From Eulemur rufifrons (lineage: Eukaryota > Chordata > Mammalia > Primates > Lemuridae), in NCBI RefSeq assembly GCF_041146395.1, contig NC_091002.1, forward strand, positions 6,752,501 to 6,816,500: a DNA stretch of 64,000 bases. The letters are read 5' to 3'. Position numbers and translations under genes: made by a program. Numbering within the stretch: the stretch's first letter is position 1; every line of letters begins with the position of its first letter. Positions 51,670-64,000 of this stretch are shown in pieces. Below the pieces are notes generated by a model. That model had not been told where the DNA came from. It searched no databases and worked only from the letters and a program-made list of their open reading frames with translations.

Positions 51670-51822
51670 GTTTTTTTCTTGGGAGGCAGGGTCTCTCTGT
51701 CATCCAGGCTAGTGCAGTGGTGCAATCATAGCTCACGGCAGTCTCCAACTCCTAGGTTCAAGGATCCTCCTGCCTCAGCCTCCCAAGTAGCTGGGACTAC
51801 AGGGGCGCCACTGTGCTTGGCC
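51670..51822 (-). mobile_element. Alu half, antisense
   Basis: TTTTTTTCTTGGGAGGCAGG to GGGGCGCCACTGTGCTTGGCC; single monomer. Confidence 0.85.
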
Positions 51823-53592
<1,770 letters not shown>

Positions 53593-53851
53593 TAAATGTG
53601 AGGACTGCGTGTCTAAGGTGATGGTGATTGTGTGGTTGCCTTACATAGTTGGTTTTCTCTCTTTCCCTGCCCCTCCCATGGCACTTGCAGTTGTCTTGGA
53701 TGAAGTTCCATTAGCAATCCAGACAGCCTGGCACCTGAGTAGCCTTCTAGCAGGACAGGCCTGCCACACATGTCAGTTCCACACCCCCAGCACTCAGACA
53801 CACACTCGCTCACTTCTCCCCTCCCTCACACATTGGAAGAATAGCTGATGG

Positions 53852-53996
53852 CAGCGGTTCTCAAAGTGGTTCTGGACCAGCAGCAACTCCCCACCAACCC
53901 CCCCACCCCAAACATGCGGAATCACTCTCTGGGACGGGCCATCATCTGTGTTCTTGCAAGCCTTCCAGGTGATCCTAATGTGTGCTGATGTTGGAA
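53852..53996 (+). mobile_element. MER5A-like hAT DNA transposon remnant
   Basis: Begins GCAGCGGTTCTCAAAGTGG, the characteristic hAT-Charlie end, with GGAATCACTCTCTGGGACGG and CCTTCCAGGTGATCCTAATG inside. The far inverted repeat is degraded. Non-autonomous element, about 145 bases. Confidence 0.75.
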
Positions 53997-54106
53997 CATA
54001 CTGATACAGCATGCTTTTAAGGAGAAAAATAATATTTTAGATACGTGCTCTGTTTTCAGATGGGCAAACTTTATAAGGATTGTGTTCAGTAGTGTTTCAT
54101 ATATGC

Positions 54107-54625
54107 CAGGCGTGGTGGCTCACGCCTATAATCCCAGCATGCTGGGAGGCTAAGGTGGGAAGATCACTTAAAGTCAGGAGTTCGAGGCCAGCCTGAGTAA
54201 GAGTGAGACCCCGTCTCTATAAAAAAAAAAAAAAAAAAAAAATTTAAAAAAAGCCGGGAGTGGTGGTGGCACACACCTGTAGTCCCAACTACTCGGGAGG
54301 CTTAGGCAGGAAGGTCACTTGAGCCCAGGAGTATGGCTCATGCCTGTAATCTCGGTACCTTGGGAGGCTGAGGTGGGAGGATTACTTGAGGACAGGAATT
54401 TGATTCCAGCCTGGACAACATAGTGAGTCCCCATCTCTACAAAAAAATTTAAAACTAGCCGAGCACAGTGGCACATGCCTGTAGACCTCAGCTGTTCGAG
54501 AAGCTGAAGCAGAAGGATGGCTTCAGGCCAGGAGTTCAAGCTTACAGTGAGCTATGATCATTCTACTGCACCCCAGCCTGGGCGACAGAGCAAGACCCTG
54601 TCTCTATAAAAGTAAATAAATAAAG
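54107..54625 (+). mobile_element. Composite sense Alu (one and a half to two units)
   Basis: ATGCCAGGCGTGGTGGCTCA starts one Alu, with a long A-tract at 54221-54250. A right monomer starts near 54253, and at about 54331 a second left monomer (GTATGGCTCATGCCTGTAAT) follows without a complete junction, running to GACCCTGTCTCTATAAAAG. Either an Alu inserted within another or a recombinant. Confidence 0.8.
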
Positions 54626-54922
54626 CTCCTTGTTCTTTCTTTGGAAACACTTAACCTCTTTGTTTCAAATAACACACGCAAAAGAAGCAATGTGCAATGC
54701 GAAAACTCACTTATATCTGAAATACCATAAAATTCTAAATGTTTCTGGAAATTATTTCTATTTTAATATAATTGTATATTTTATGTATATATGGAGGTGA
54801 AATAAAATATTTGCTAAAGTTAAACATTCATTCATAATAAAAACTCTCAACAAGCATAGACTAGAAGGGTACATCCTTAACATAATAAAAGGTTAAAGGT
54901 ATTCTTAAAAACTTCCTGTAAG

Positions 54923-55542
<620 letters not shown>

Positions 55543-55800
55543 CACGCAAACCTCCAGTAAATGTCATATTTAGTGGTGAGACATTAAAAGTTATCTGTTG
55601 AGATTAAGGATGCCTATTATCACTACCTCTGTAAAGGCATAAAAGGAAACAAAACAGTTAAGTTTTAGAAGGAAGAAATGAAATTGTCATTATTCTTACA
55701 CAATATGAGTGTGTTTGTACAAAATCCAGAAGAACCTACAGATAAATTACCTGAACTATTAAGATAGCTGGGCACGGTTGTTGGATACAAAGGCAGCGCA

Positions 55801-56260
55801 CAGGATTCTGCTTCTGATGTCATGGGCAATCAGGGGACCCTTTTCCCTCAAACTCACACTCCAACTCACACCCTTCTATTCATTAAGGTGGTTGTGGTCT
55901 TACAACAAGCAAGAGAGGTCTTCAGGAATTACCTATCTCCTCGCCAGAGAAGCAGACAGGAGCTGAGCTGAGATTGGATGGGATGAGGGTTTGGGGAGGC
56001 CAAGAGCCTAGGTTTCCTACAACTACAGTGGGAATGCCCGAGTATGGAGCCAAGAATACCTGCGAACAGATGTCAGGACAGCAGGGAACCAAAGCCGTGT
56101 CTGGAGCTCAAGTGGCAGGGAGGGGAGCATTTACTCTGAGGCTGGATTCCAAGGACAAAGAATAGAGTAATGTACATGTTAGATATAAACAGGATTTTGG
56201 AGGGAAATTTTTGTAAGTTGGGCATGTAGGACTCCCATTCGTTAAAATCATGCATGTCCT
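55801..56260. other. Intron 14 unique stretch
   Basis: No repeat or exon confidently recognised; somewhat GC-richer than its surroundings. Confidence 0.4.
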
Positions 56261-57040
56261 CACAAAAAATTTTCAACAGGATTTGTGGAAAACAATGGAT
56301 TATCTAGAAATGAAAAATGTAATTGTTAAAATCAAGACTTCAATAGATGATGAACAGATTAGCTATTCTTGAAGAAGAAATTAGTTAACTGGAAAATATA
56401 TCTCAAAAATATACCCAAAATGTACTGAGATATTAGGAAAATAGGAAATATGAAAGAGAGGTTAAGAGACAGGAAAGACTGGGTAGATGTACGTTCATTT
56501 GATTGGTACTGCCTGTAAGAGAAAATGGAGAGACTACAGAAAAAGGCAATATTTTAAGAGATGGTATCTGAGGATTTTATGAAACTGAGACATAGGCATC
56601 TACAAAATAAAAGACCACAACACTTGCCAATAGGATAAACAAACAAACATCCACTCTTTTAGCATTTAAAACCAGACTCCAGAAGATAGTAGACTAACAT
56701 TTACAAACTGTTCAAAGATAATTTTCAGTCTAGGCTAATACATATTTATATGTGTGTGTATAAAATAAATAAAATCAACCCAAGGAAAAAATTGAAAACA
56801 TGAATGGTCCAGTAACTGTTAAAGAAATTTAAGCAGTAGCTGTAAGTCTTCCCAATGAGAAAACTGTATTCTGACTGTTTTACAGAAAATTCTACCAAAC
56901 TTTCGAAGAGTAGGTTATCCAGTCTTGTACAGACAATAGCAGAGAATTTAAACGAGAGCGCACATGCACAAGTGAATACGCCCCACTTCGTTTTATGACA
57001 CAAGTAAAATTTTGATGCCAAAATCTGCCAAAAACAATTC
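56261..57040 (+). mobile_element. L1M/HAL1-like ORF1-region fragment, sense
   Basis: TATCTAGAAATGAAAAATGT, AATTAGTTAACTGGAAAATA and AATATGAAAGAGAGGTTAAG, then GAGACAGGAAAGACTGGG, follow the order of an old L1/HAL1 ORF1 in sense. Sequence after about 56640 is less certain. Many stops. Confidence 0.65.
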
Positions 57041-57043
57041 CAG

Positions 57044-57625
<582 letters not shown>

Positions 57626-57629
57626 AGAA

Positions 57630-57845
57630 AAAAAGGAAAAGTACTGGTTTGTCTCACTTACTGATATTAAATGCAAAATCTAATATTAGACTGTATCTTA
57701 AAAAATAAATAAAATAGTCTCATACCAAATCCAACAGCTTATTTTAAAAAGCAGTATACCATGACTAAACTGGTTTATCCCAGGAATGCAAGGATTATTT
57801 AATATTAGAAAATACAGTGTTTGCTGCATTAATAAATTCAAGAAG
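57630..57845 (+). mobile_element. L1 ORF2 fragment, sense
   Basis: ACTGGTTTATCCCAGGAATG, CAAGGATTATTTAATATTAG and GCATTAATAAATTCAAGAAG correspond to the L1 ORF2 reverse-transcriptase region in sense. Confidence 0.7.
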
Positions 57846-58181
57846 AGGCGAGCCTCACGCCCGTAGTCCCAGCACTTTAGGCAGCAAAGCAGGAGGATTA
57901 CTTGAGGCCAAGAATTTGTGACCAGCCTGGGCAACCTAGTGAGACCCCATCTCTAGGAAAAAAGAAAAGAAAATTAAAAATCAGCTAGACGTGGTGCATG
58001 GTGGTGCATGCAGATGTGGTGCACACAGCATGTGCCTGTAGTCCCAGGTACTCAGGAGGCTAAGGTAGGAGGATCACTTGAGCATAGGAGTTTGGGGCTG
58101 CAGTGAGTTATGATTGTGCCACTGCACTCTAGTTTGGGTGACAAAGTGAGATCTTGTCTCTAAAAACAAACAAAAAAATAA
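57846..58181 (+). mobile_element. Alu, sense, with internal tandem duplication
   Basis: GGCGAGCCTCACGCCCGTAG to GATCTTGTCTCTAAAAACAA. Around 57988-58040 the start of the right monomer is expanded into repeated GTGGTGCATG/GATGTGGTGCA units. Confidence 0.85.
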
Positions 58182-58640
58182 GCTGTAATAGCCAAAATCT
58201 GAACAACCCAAATGCCCGTTAGTAAATGATGAATGAGTAAACAAATTGTAGTGCATCTATTCAATGGAATACTACTTAGCAATAAAGAAGAGCCAGCTAC
58301 TGATACGGCCCCATGGATGAATCTCAGAAACAGCATACTTAGTGACAGAAGCCAGACACAAAATGCATACTGTGAAATTGCATTTACATGAGATTCCAGA
58401 GAATACAAATTCATCTATAATGACATCTAAAATGGCATTATTTGCCAAGGCAGGAAGGGGATTCACAGCAAAGGGCATGAGGAAATGTGGGAATTTTGTG
58501 GAATAGTTCTGTATCTTGATTGAGGTAACTATTACCAGGATGTATATACATTTGTCAGCTTTTATGAGCTCCACACTAACTGCAATTTATTCTATATAAG
58601 TCATAACTCAGTAGATTTTAAGAAATTAAATGTACTACTG
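58182..58640 (+). mobile_element. L1 3'-UTR fragment, sense
   Basis: AATAGCCAAAATCTGAACAA, TCAATGGAATACTACTTAGC, GATGAATCTCAGAAACAGC, CAGAAGCCAGACACAAAATG and AAAGGGCATGAGGAAATGTG: the well-known old L1M 3' end in sense orientation. Confidence 0.85.
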
Positions 58641-58711
58641 TTCATGGATACATATATAGGTGTTAAGACTGTAAAGAAAAGCAAGTAAATCATCATGAAA
58701 AGCCCAAAGGT

Positions 58712-58979
58712 GGCCAGGTGTGGTGGCTCACGCATGTAATCCTAGCACTCTGGAAGGTCAGGAGTCCAAGACCAGCCTGAGCAAGAGCAGGACCCCGTCT
58801 CTGCAAAAACTAGAAAAATTAGCTGGGCATGGTGGCACACGCCTATAGTCCCAACTACTTGGAAGTCTGAGGCAGGAGAATCACTTGAACCCAGGAGTTT
58901 GAGGTTGCTGTGAGCTATGATGATGACATTGCACTGTACCCAGGGCAACAGAGCAAGACTCTGTCTCAAAAAAAAAAAA
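58712..58979 (+). mobile_element. Alu, sense
   Basis: GGCCAGGTGTGGTGGCTCAC to GACTCTGTCTC and an A-tail; a deletion removes part of the left monomer (CTCTGGAAGGTCAGGAGTCC). Confidence 0.9.
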
Positions 58980-59229
58980 CTCAAAATGTGATTACTTCTG
59001 AGGAGAGGAGGGAGTGCTTCAACTACAGAAGGCATTGGTGGCAAGGGAGGTACCACCTGTGTTCTGGCTTGACTCTGTTGATAGACGATATTTACATTAT
59101 CATTATTCTTTATATCCCACATTTATTTCCTTCACCCTTCCTATATGTGTCTTACATTTTACCAAAAGAACAAAAAGGTTGCTAAGATTCTCCTCGAAGA
59201 ATGACAGCAACAAGGAAGGCTGCTTTTCC

Positions 59230-59890
<661 letters not shown>

Positions 59891-61683
59891 TTGATATATT
59901 ACTTTAAAATTGAGAATTTGGGAGGGAGGCAAGATGGCTGATTAGTGACACCAATCACCAGATTGTCTCAGAAAGAAGAAAAAGTTTCAGGTGAAAAAAA
60001 CATAGCCCATGTGTAATTCTGAAAGAGTGCCAGAACCCACCAGAGATTCCACAGGAAGAAATTGCAGAGCATTATAGGAAGGAACAAGATTTTGGCCGAG
60101 ATTGACTCCTGAGGAATTTGGAGCTCTGTGGAAAGGGTCAGAGAGCCTCTCCACCCTCATGAGTCAGTCCAACCACTGCTGCTGTCGGTGAACTAGGAGC
60201 TTCCTGGGAAAGAGCACTAGGCTGCCAGCCCCCTCAGTTACTCCCCCTCACCAAAGACCTGAGCCAAGGCAGCAGGCACCATACTGCTTTTCCACTGAGT
60301 GCCTTTGTCCTGCCCAGGGAGCTTCAGTGCTTCAGTTGTCTTGTCACTGACCTCACACAAACATTCCCAACACCTGCCCAGACTCCCGTAGCTACAGGGA
60401 CCCAGTGAGTGCTAGGGGAACCGTGTAATCCCAGATCTTGGACATTCAGAGCGGGGCTGCCTTCACCCACTGATGCAGCTCTGGCAGTGTTGGCACAGGT
60501 GTCCCAAGGGACAGTTAAGCCAGGGCTCTCAAGAGTAGCTGCTTTCACTCTGTGGGTGTGCCCACCACACTCAGGCTTCCACGGAGAGTGGAGCTCACAT
60601 CTTTCTCTTTAGAAACCTGCAGCAGACCAAGGGGTGCTCAGATCACAAGCTCCCCACCTGTTGGCACTCACCAGCACTGCCCATCTGGCTGCTGCCGCAG
60701 AGTGGAGCATGTCCTGAAGTTGAGGGACATAAACCCTGCTCAAGCACTCCACAGGCAATTCATGACCAGCATATCTCTACTTGTCATGGTTGGGCCTTGA
60801 ACTCAGGGGGTCCGAGGACAGGCCCAGAGGCCTGATCCTGAACCCCCAGAACTCAATCATGTTCAAAGGCATAGAGGAAAGATTTGTGAACTGATTGGGA
60901 GAGGGAAGGGAGCCCACGCAGGCAGAACTGGAAGGAGAATGCAGGGTGTGTCTGAGCCACATCACACGAATGGAAAACCCCTCCCCACACAGGAAAGCCA
61001 TACTTTATTCCTGGCCAGGGAAGCTCCCAGCCTGTGGCAGTGCTATGAGAGCTCAGCTGTTTGCTGCTGCTGCTTCCAACCAATCACAAGAAGGAGGTCT
61101 GCAGGGCAAAGAAAGAGTCAGAAGAGTGAAACTCACTCCCCCAGCTAGACTGTGAATTCCAAACTGCTCCTCCCCCACAAACAGACTTTATGGTTTCGTG
61201 GGGCTGCCTTATCCCCTCCCTGGTGTCTTTCCCCAGCACACTGGGAGCTAACCCCTGCTGAGACAGCTTTTATGCCCAGCTTTGTGGAGCCTGAATGGGC
61301 TCACCCAACCCAGTCTCACTACCCCATCCACCTTGGCTGTGGTGGAGCACAGGGAGAAACCTGGGAGAGCCAAGGCCCCGCCCACCGCCTGGGACATCTG
61401 AGTGCTGCTCCTGCTTGACTGGAGCCAGACACAGGCCCCCAAAACATCAGCTCAGTGGGCTCTCTCCTACAAGCATTGCCTGCTGGCAGGGTGATCAACT
61501 TGTACGGCCCATTACAGCATTTACTGATTCAGTCATACAGGATTTGGCTGACTCTTAGCCAAAAGCACCACTTACTGACTTGGAGATTAAGCTGGGCGTC
61601 CAATGTCTTAAAGCAGCCCACAAGCAAAGCCAAAGGCCCTTACCCAACATACGCAACAGGCACACCCTTAAGAGAAAGCGGTG

Positions 61684-61707
61684 CGGGCGGGGGTGGGGGT
61701 GGGGGTC
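61684..61707 (+). repeat. G-rich tract in L1 5' UTR, potential G-quadruplex
   Basis: GGGC, then four runs of five or so G separated by single T (61689-61706). Sense strand of both the L1 and the gene. Confidence 0.85.
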
Positions 61708-62034
61708 CCATCTAAACAAAAGAAAATTCAAAATCAAGAAGTGATAGCTGCTCCAAATGGGAAGGAGTCAGCACAAGGACTCTAGATGTATGAAAAATTA
61801 TGGTGAAAGGACCCCCTTGAAGGATCTTTTAGTAATGGATCCAACGAAAATGAAAATACTGAAATGAGAGATAATGAATTGCAAATATGGATTTTAAGGA
61901 ACCTCCATGACATCTAAGAGAAAATGGAAAACCAACTCAGAAACCAGAAAAATAGATAAGGGATTGAATGAAAAATTTACTCAAGAAATATATTTTTTGA
62001 AAAGCCAAATAGAGCTTCTGGAAATCAAAATTTC

Positions 62035-62037
62035 TTT

Positions 62038-62070
<33 letters not shown>

Positions 62071-62380
62071 AGACAAGAGTCTCACTCTCTTGCCTGGGTT
62101 AGAGAGTGCGGTGGCATCAGCCTAGCTCAAAGCAGCCTCAAACTCCTGGGCTCAAGTGATCCTCCTGCCTCAGCCTCCCAGGTAGCTGGGACTACAGGCA
62201 CGTGCCACCATGCCTGGCTAATTTTTTCTATTTTTAGTTATTTGGCTAATTTTTCTGTTTTTAGTAGAGATGGGGTCTCGCTCTTGCTCAGGCTGGTCTC
62301 AAACTCCTGAGCTCAAACAGTCCTCCCACCTCGGCCTCCCAGAGTGCTAGGATTATAGGCATGAGCCACTGCACCCAGCC
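62035..62380 (-). mobile_element. Alu, antisense, inserted in L1 ORF1
   Basis: Poly-T of about 29, then GAGACAAGAGTCTCACTCTC through GAGCCACTGCACCCAGCC. The duplication TGGAAATCAAAATTTC at 62019-62034 and 62381-62396 is L1 sequence, proving the Alu entered an existing L1. The linker shows a short tandem duplication (TTTTCTATTTTTAGTTATTT). Confidence 0.94.
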
Positions 62381-64000
62381 TGGAAATCAAAATTTCATTT
62401 GGGGAAATACAGTGAAAGTTTTAACAATAGACTAGACCAAATAGAAGAAAGAATTTCAGAGTTGGAAGACAACTCTTTCAAATTAACTCAGTCAAAAAGA
62501 ATAAAGAAGCAAGAGAAATGAATAGAGTCTCTGAGAAGTTTGGGATTATGTAAAGCACCCAAATATAAGAATCAAAGGTATCCCCAAGGGAGAAGAAAAA
62601 AAAACCAAAGGCCTGGATAACCTATTTGAGGGAATAATTGAGGAAAACTTCCCTGGTCTTGGTAGAAATTTAAATATCCAGACCAAGAAGCTCAATGAAC
62701 ATCTGGGAGATTAACTGCAAAAAGGACATCACCATCACCAAGGCACATAGTCATCAGACTGGCCAAAGTCATCGTGAAGGAAGACCTCCTACGAGCCATG
62801 AGGCAAAAATACTAAGTAACTTACAAAGGAAAACCCATAGGACTAACAGCAAACTTCTCAACAGAAACCTTACAAACCAGAAGGGATTAGGGTCCCATTT
62901 TTAATCTTAAACAGAATGACTGTCAGTCAAGAATTTTGTATCCTGCAAAACTAAGTCTCATAACTAAAGGAGAAATGAAGTCTTTTCCCAGACAAGCACA
63001 CACTAAGGGAATTTGTCAACACCATGCCTGTCCTACACGAAATGCTCAAAAGTGCTTGAAAAATTAAATAGAATGGTCAGTACTTACCAGTGTAAAAACA
63101 CCCAAAAACAAAAACTCACAGCTCTTACAACAGTAATACGAGGAAGATTACAAAGTAACTGATAACAGTCAACATGATGACTGGAATGGCATCTCACTTA
63201 TCAATATAAACAACGTTAATGGCCTAAAACTCCCACTTAAAAGGTTTAGATTGGCAGAAGGTTTTAAAAAAAATACAACCCAAATATGTGCTGTCTCCAA
63301 GAAGTCCCTTTAACTCAAAGATTCTCATAGACTGGAGTTAAAGGGGTGGAAAAAAATTCCATGTAAATGGAAACCAAAAGTGAACAGATGGTCATTATAT
63401 GATAAAAAAAAAAAAAGGGATCGATTCAACCAGAAGGTATAACAATCCTAAATATATATATGCACCTAACACTGGAGCTCCCTGATTGGTAAAACATGCT
63501 ACTAGACCAAAGAAAAGAAAGAAATAGCCATGTCATAATAGTGTGGGACTTCAGCATTCCACTGACAGAACTAGACAGATCATCGAGACAGGAAATCAAC
63601 AAACACCAGACTTACACAAGATGCTAGAACAAATGGACCTAACAAACATTTTCAGAACATTCTACTCAAGAACTGCAGAATATACATTCTTCTCATCAGC
63701 ACATGGAACATTTTCTAAGGTAGACCATATGTTAGACCACAAAACAAGTCTCAGTAAATTTTATAAAATCAAGATGGAAATCAAAAAGTTTTTTTAATTG
63801 AAGGGCAGTAATGACACAAGATATCAAAATCTGAGATACAGCAAAAGCAGTGCAAGGGGATGTTCATAGCACTAAATGCCTACATCAAAAAAACAAGAAC
63901 AAACTAAGCTCAAAGCAAGCAGAAGATAAGAAATAACAAAGATCAGAGCAGAACTAAATGAAATTGAAACAAACAAAAAAAAAACCCACAAAGGATCAAT

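Larger units (their letters stand above)
59920..64000 (+). mobile_element. L1 element, sense, 5' UTR through start of ORF2, runs off window
   Basis: Starts GGGAGGGAGGCAAGATGGCT, equivalent to the conserved 5' end of primate L1s. About 1.8 kb of GC-richer 5' UTR (59920-61720) holds a G-rich tract. ORF1-like sequence follows from about 61790 to 63060 (AGGTATCCCCAAGGGAGAAG, CATCACCATCACCAAGGCAC, ACAAACCAGAAGGGATTAGG), interrupted by an Alu. ORF2 endonuclease-like sequence starts near 63185. The frame 63543-63797 retains TAEYTFFSSAHGTFSKVDHM, but the catalytic segment after it is missing, apparently through a deletion near 63800-63835. Multiple stops: a dead copy. Confidence 0.85.

Noticed and set aside
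61684..61707. G-rich tract as part of a CpG-island promoter for another gene.
   Set aside because: It lies in the L1 5' UTR, and the surrounding sequence is not CpG-rich.
63543..63797. Frame with endonuclease-like residues (SSAHGTFSKVDHM) as a functional L1 ORF2.
   Set aside because: Upstream stops, missing downstream segment and a disrupted ORF1 show a dead L1 copy.

Overview
The window is nuclear DNA from a primate, most likely a strepsirrhine and probably a Malagasy lemur. Dimeric Alu SINEs are abundant on both strands. The youngest ones (about 18169-18522, 39026-39366, 48514-48850, 49863-50200) carry a long A/T-rich linker before the right monomer and a right-monomer motif GCTAGGCTGACGCCACGGCAC, which I associate with lemur Alus rather than human AluS/AluY. 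The taxon call is inference; no search could be run.

One protein-coding gene explains all the convincing coding signal: FAM193A, on the + strand, entered and left mid-gene. Fourteen coding exons lie between 1312 and 53591. Every junction keeps frame, and together they give 3,279 coding nt (1,092 complete codons). The N-terminal exons lie upstream of base 1 and the last coding exon lies beyond base 64000. The encoded segment holds several Cys-rich clusters, Ser/acidic and His/Pro-rich low-complexity stretches, a Glu-rich charged helix with Lys clusters, and the start of the conserved C-terminal FAM193 domain.

Layout: 1-1311 upstream intron; exon 1 at 1312; intron 1 (1460-8634) mostly unique plus an old antisense L1; exons 2-4 clustered at 8635-9745; a 3 kb intron with two Alus; exons 5-6 at 12730-13165 split by a very short intron; intron 6 (13166-20831), largely one antisense L1 riddled with Alus and an MLT1-type LTR; exon 7 at 20832; intron 7 (13.2 kb) with a second large antisense L1 and an ancient L2/MIR cluster; exons 8-12 at 34293-39856 with moderate introns; intron 12, which begins with a non-canonical GC donor; the large exon 13 at 42965; intron 13 (9.7 kb) with a third antisense L1 block; exon 14 at 53510; then an intron packed with Alus and sense-oriented L1 fragments, including an L1 5' end near 59920 that runs off the window.

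No tRNA, rRNA, CRISPR array, CpG-island promoter, second gene or gene 3' end was seen. I found no convincing new biological system. The points most worth a second look are the GC-AG intron, a stop codon plus AATAAA just after the exon 4 splice donor, two pairs of in-frame tandem acceptors, the Cys clusters, the switch in L1 orientation across the gene, and inverted Alu pairs able to form long RNA duplexes. Repeat boundaries were placed by eye and are good to roughly 5-20 bases for Alus and 50-100 bases for old L1/L2 pieces.
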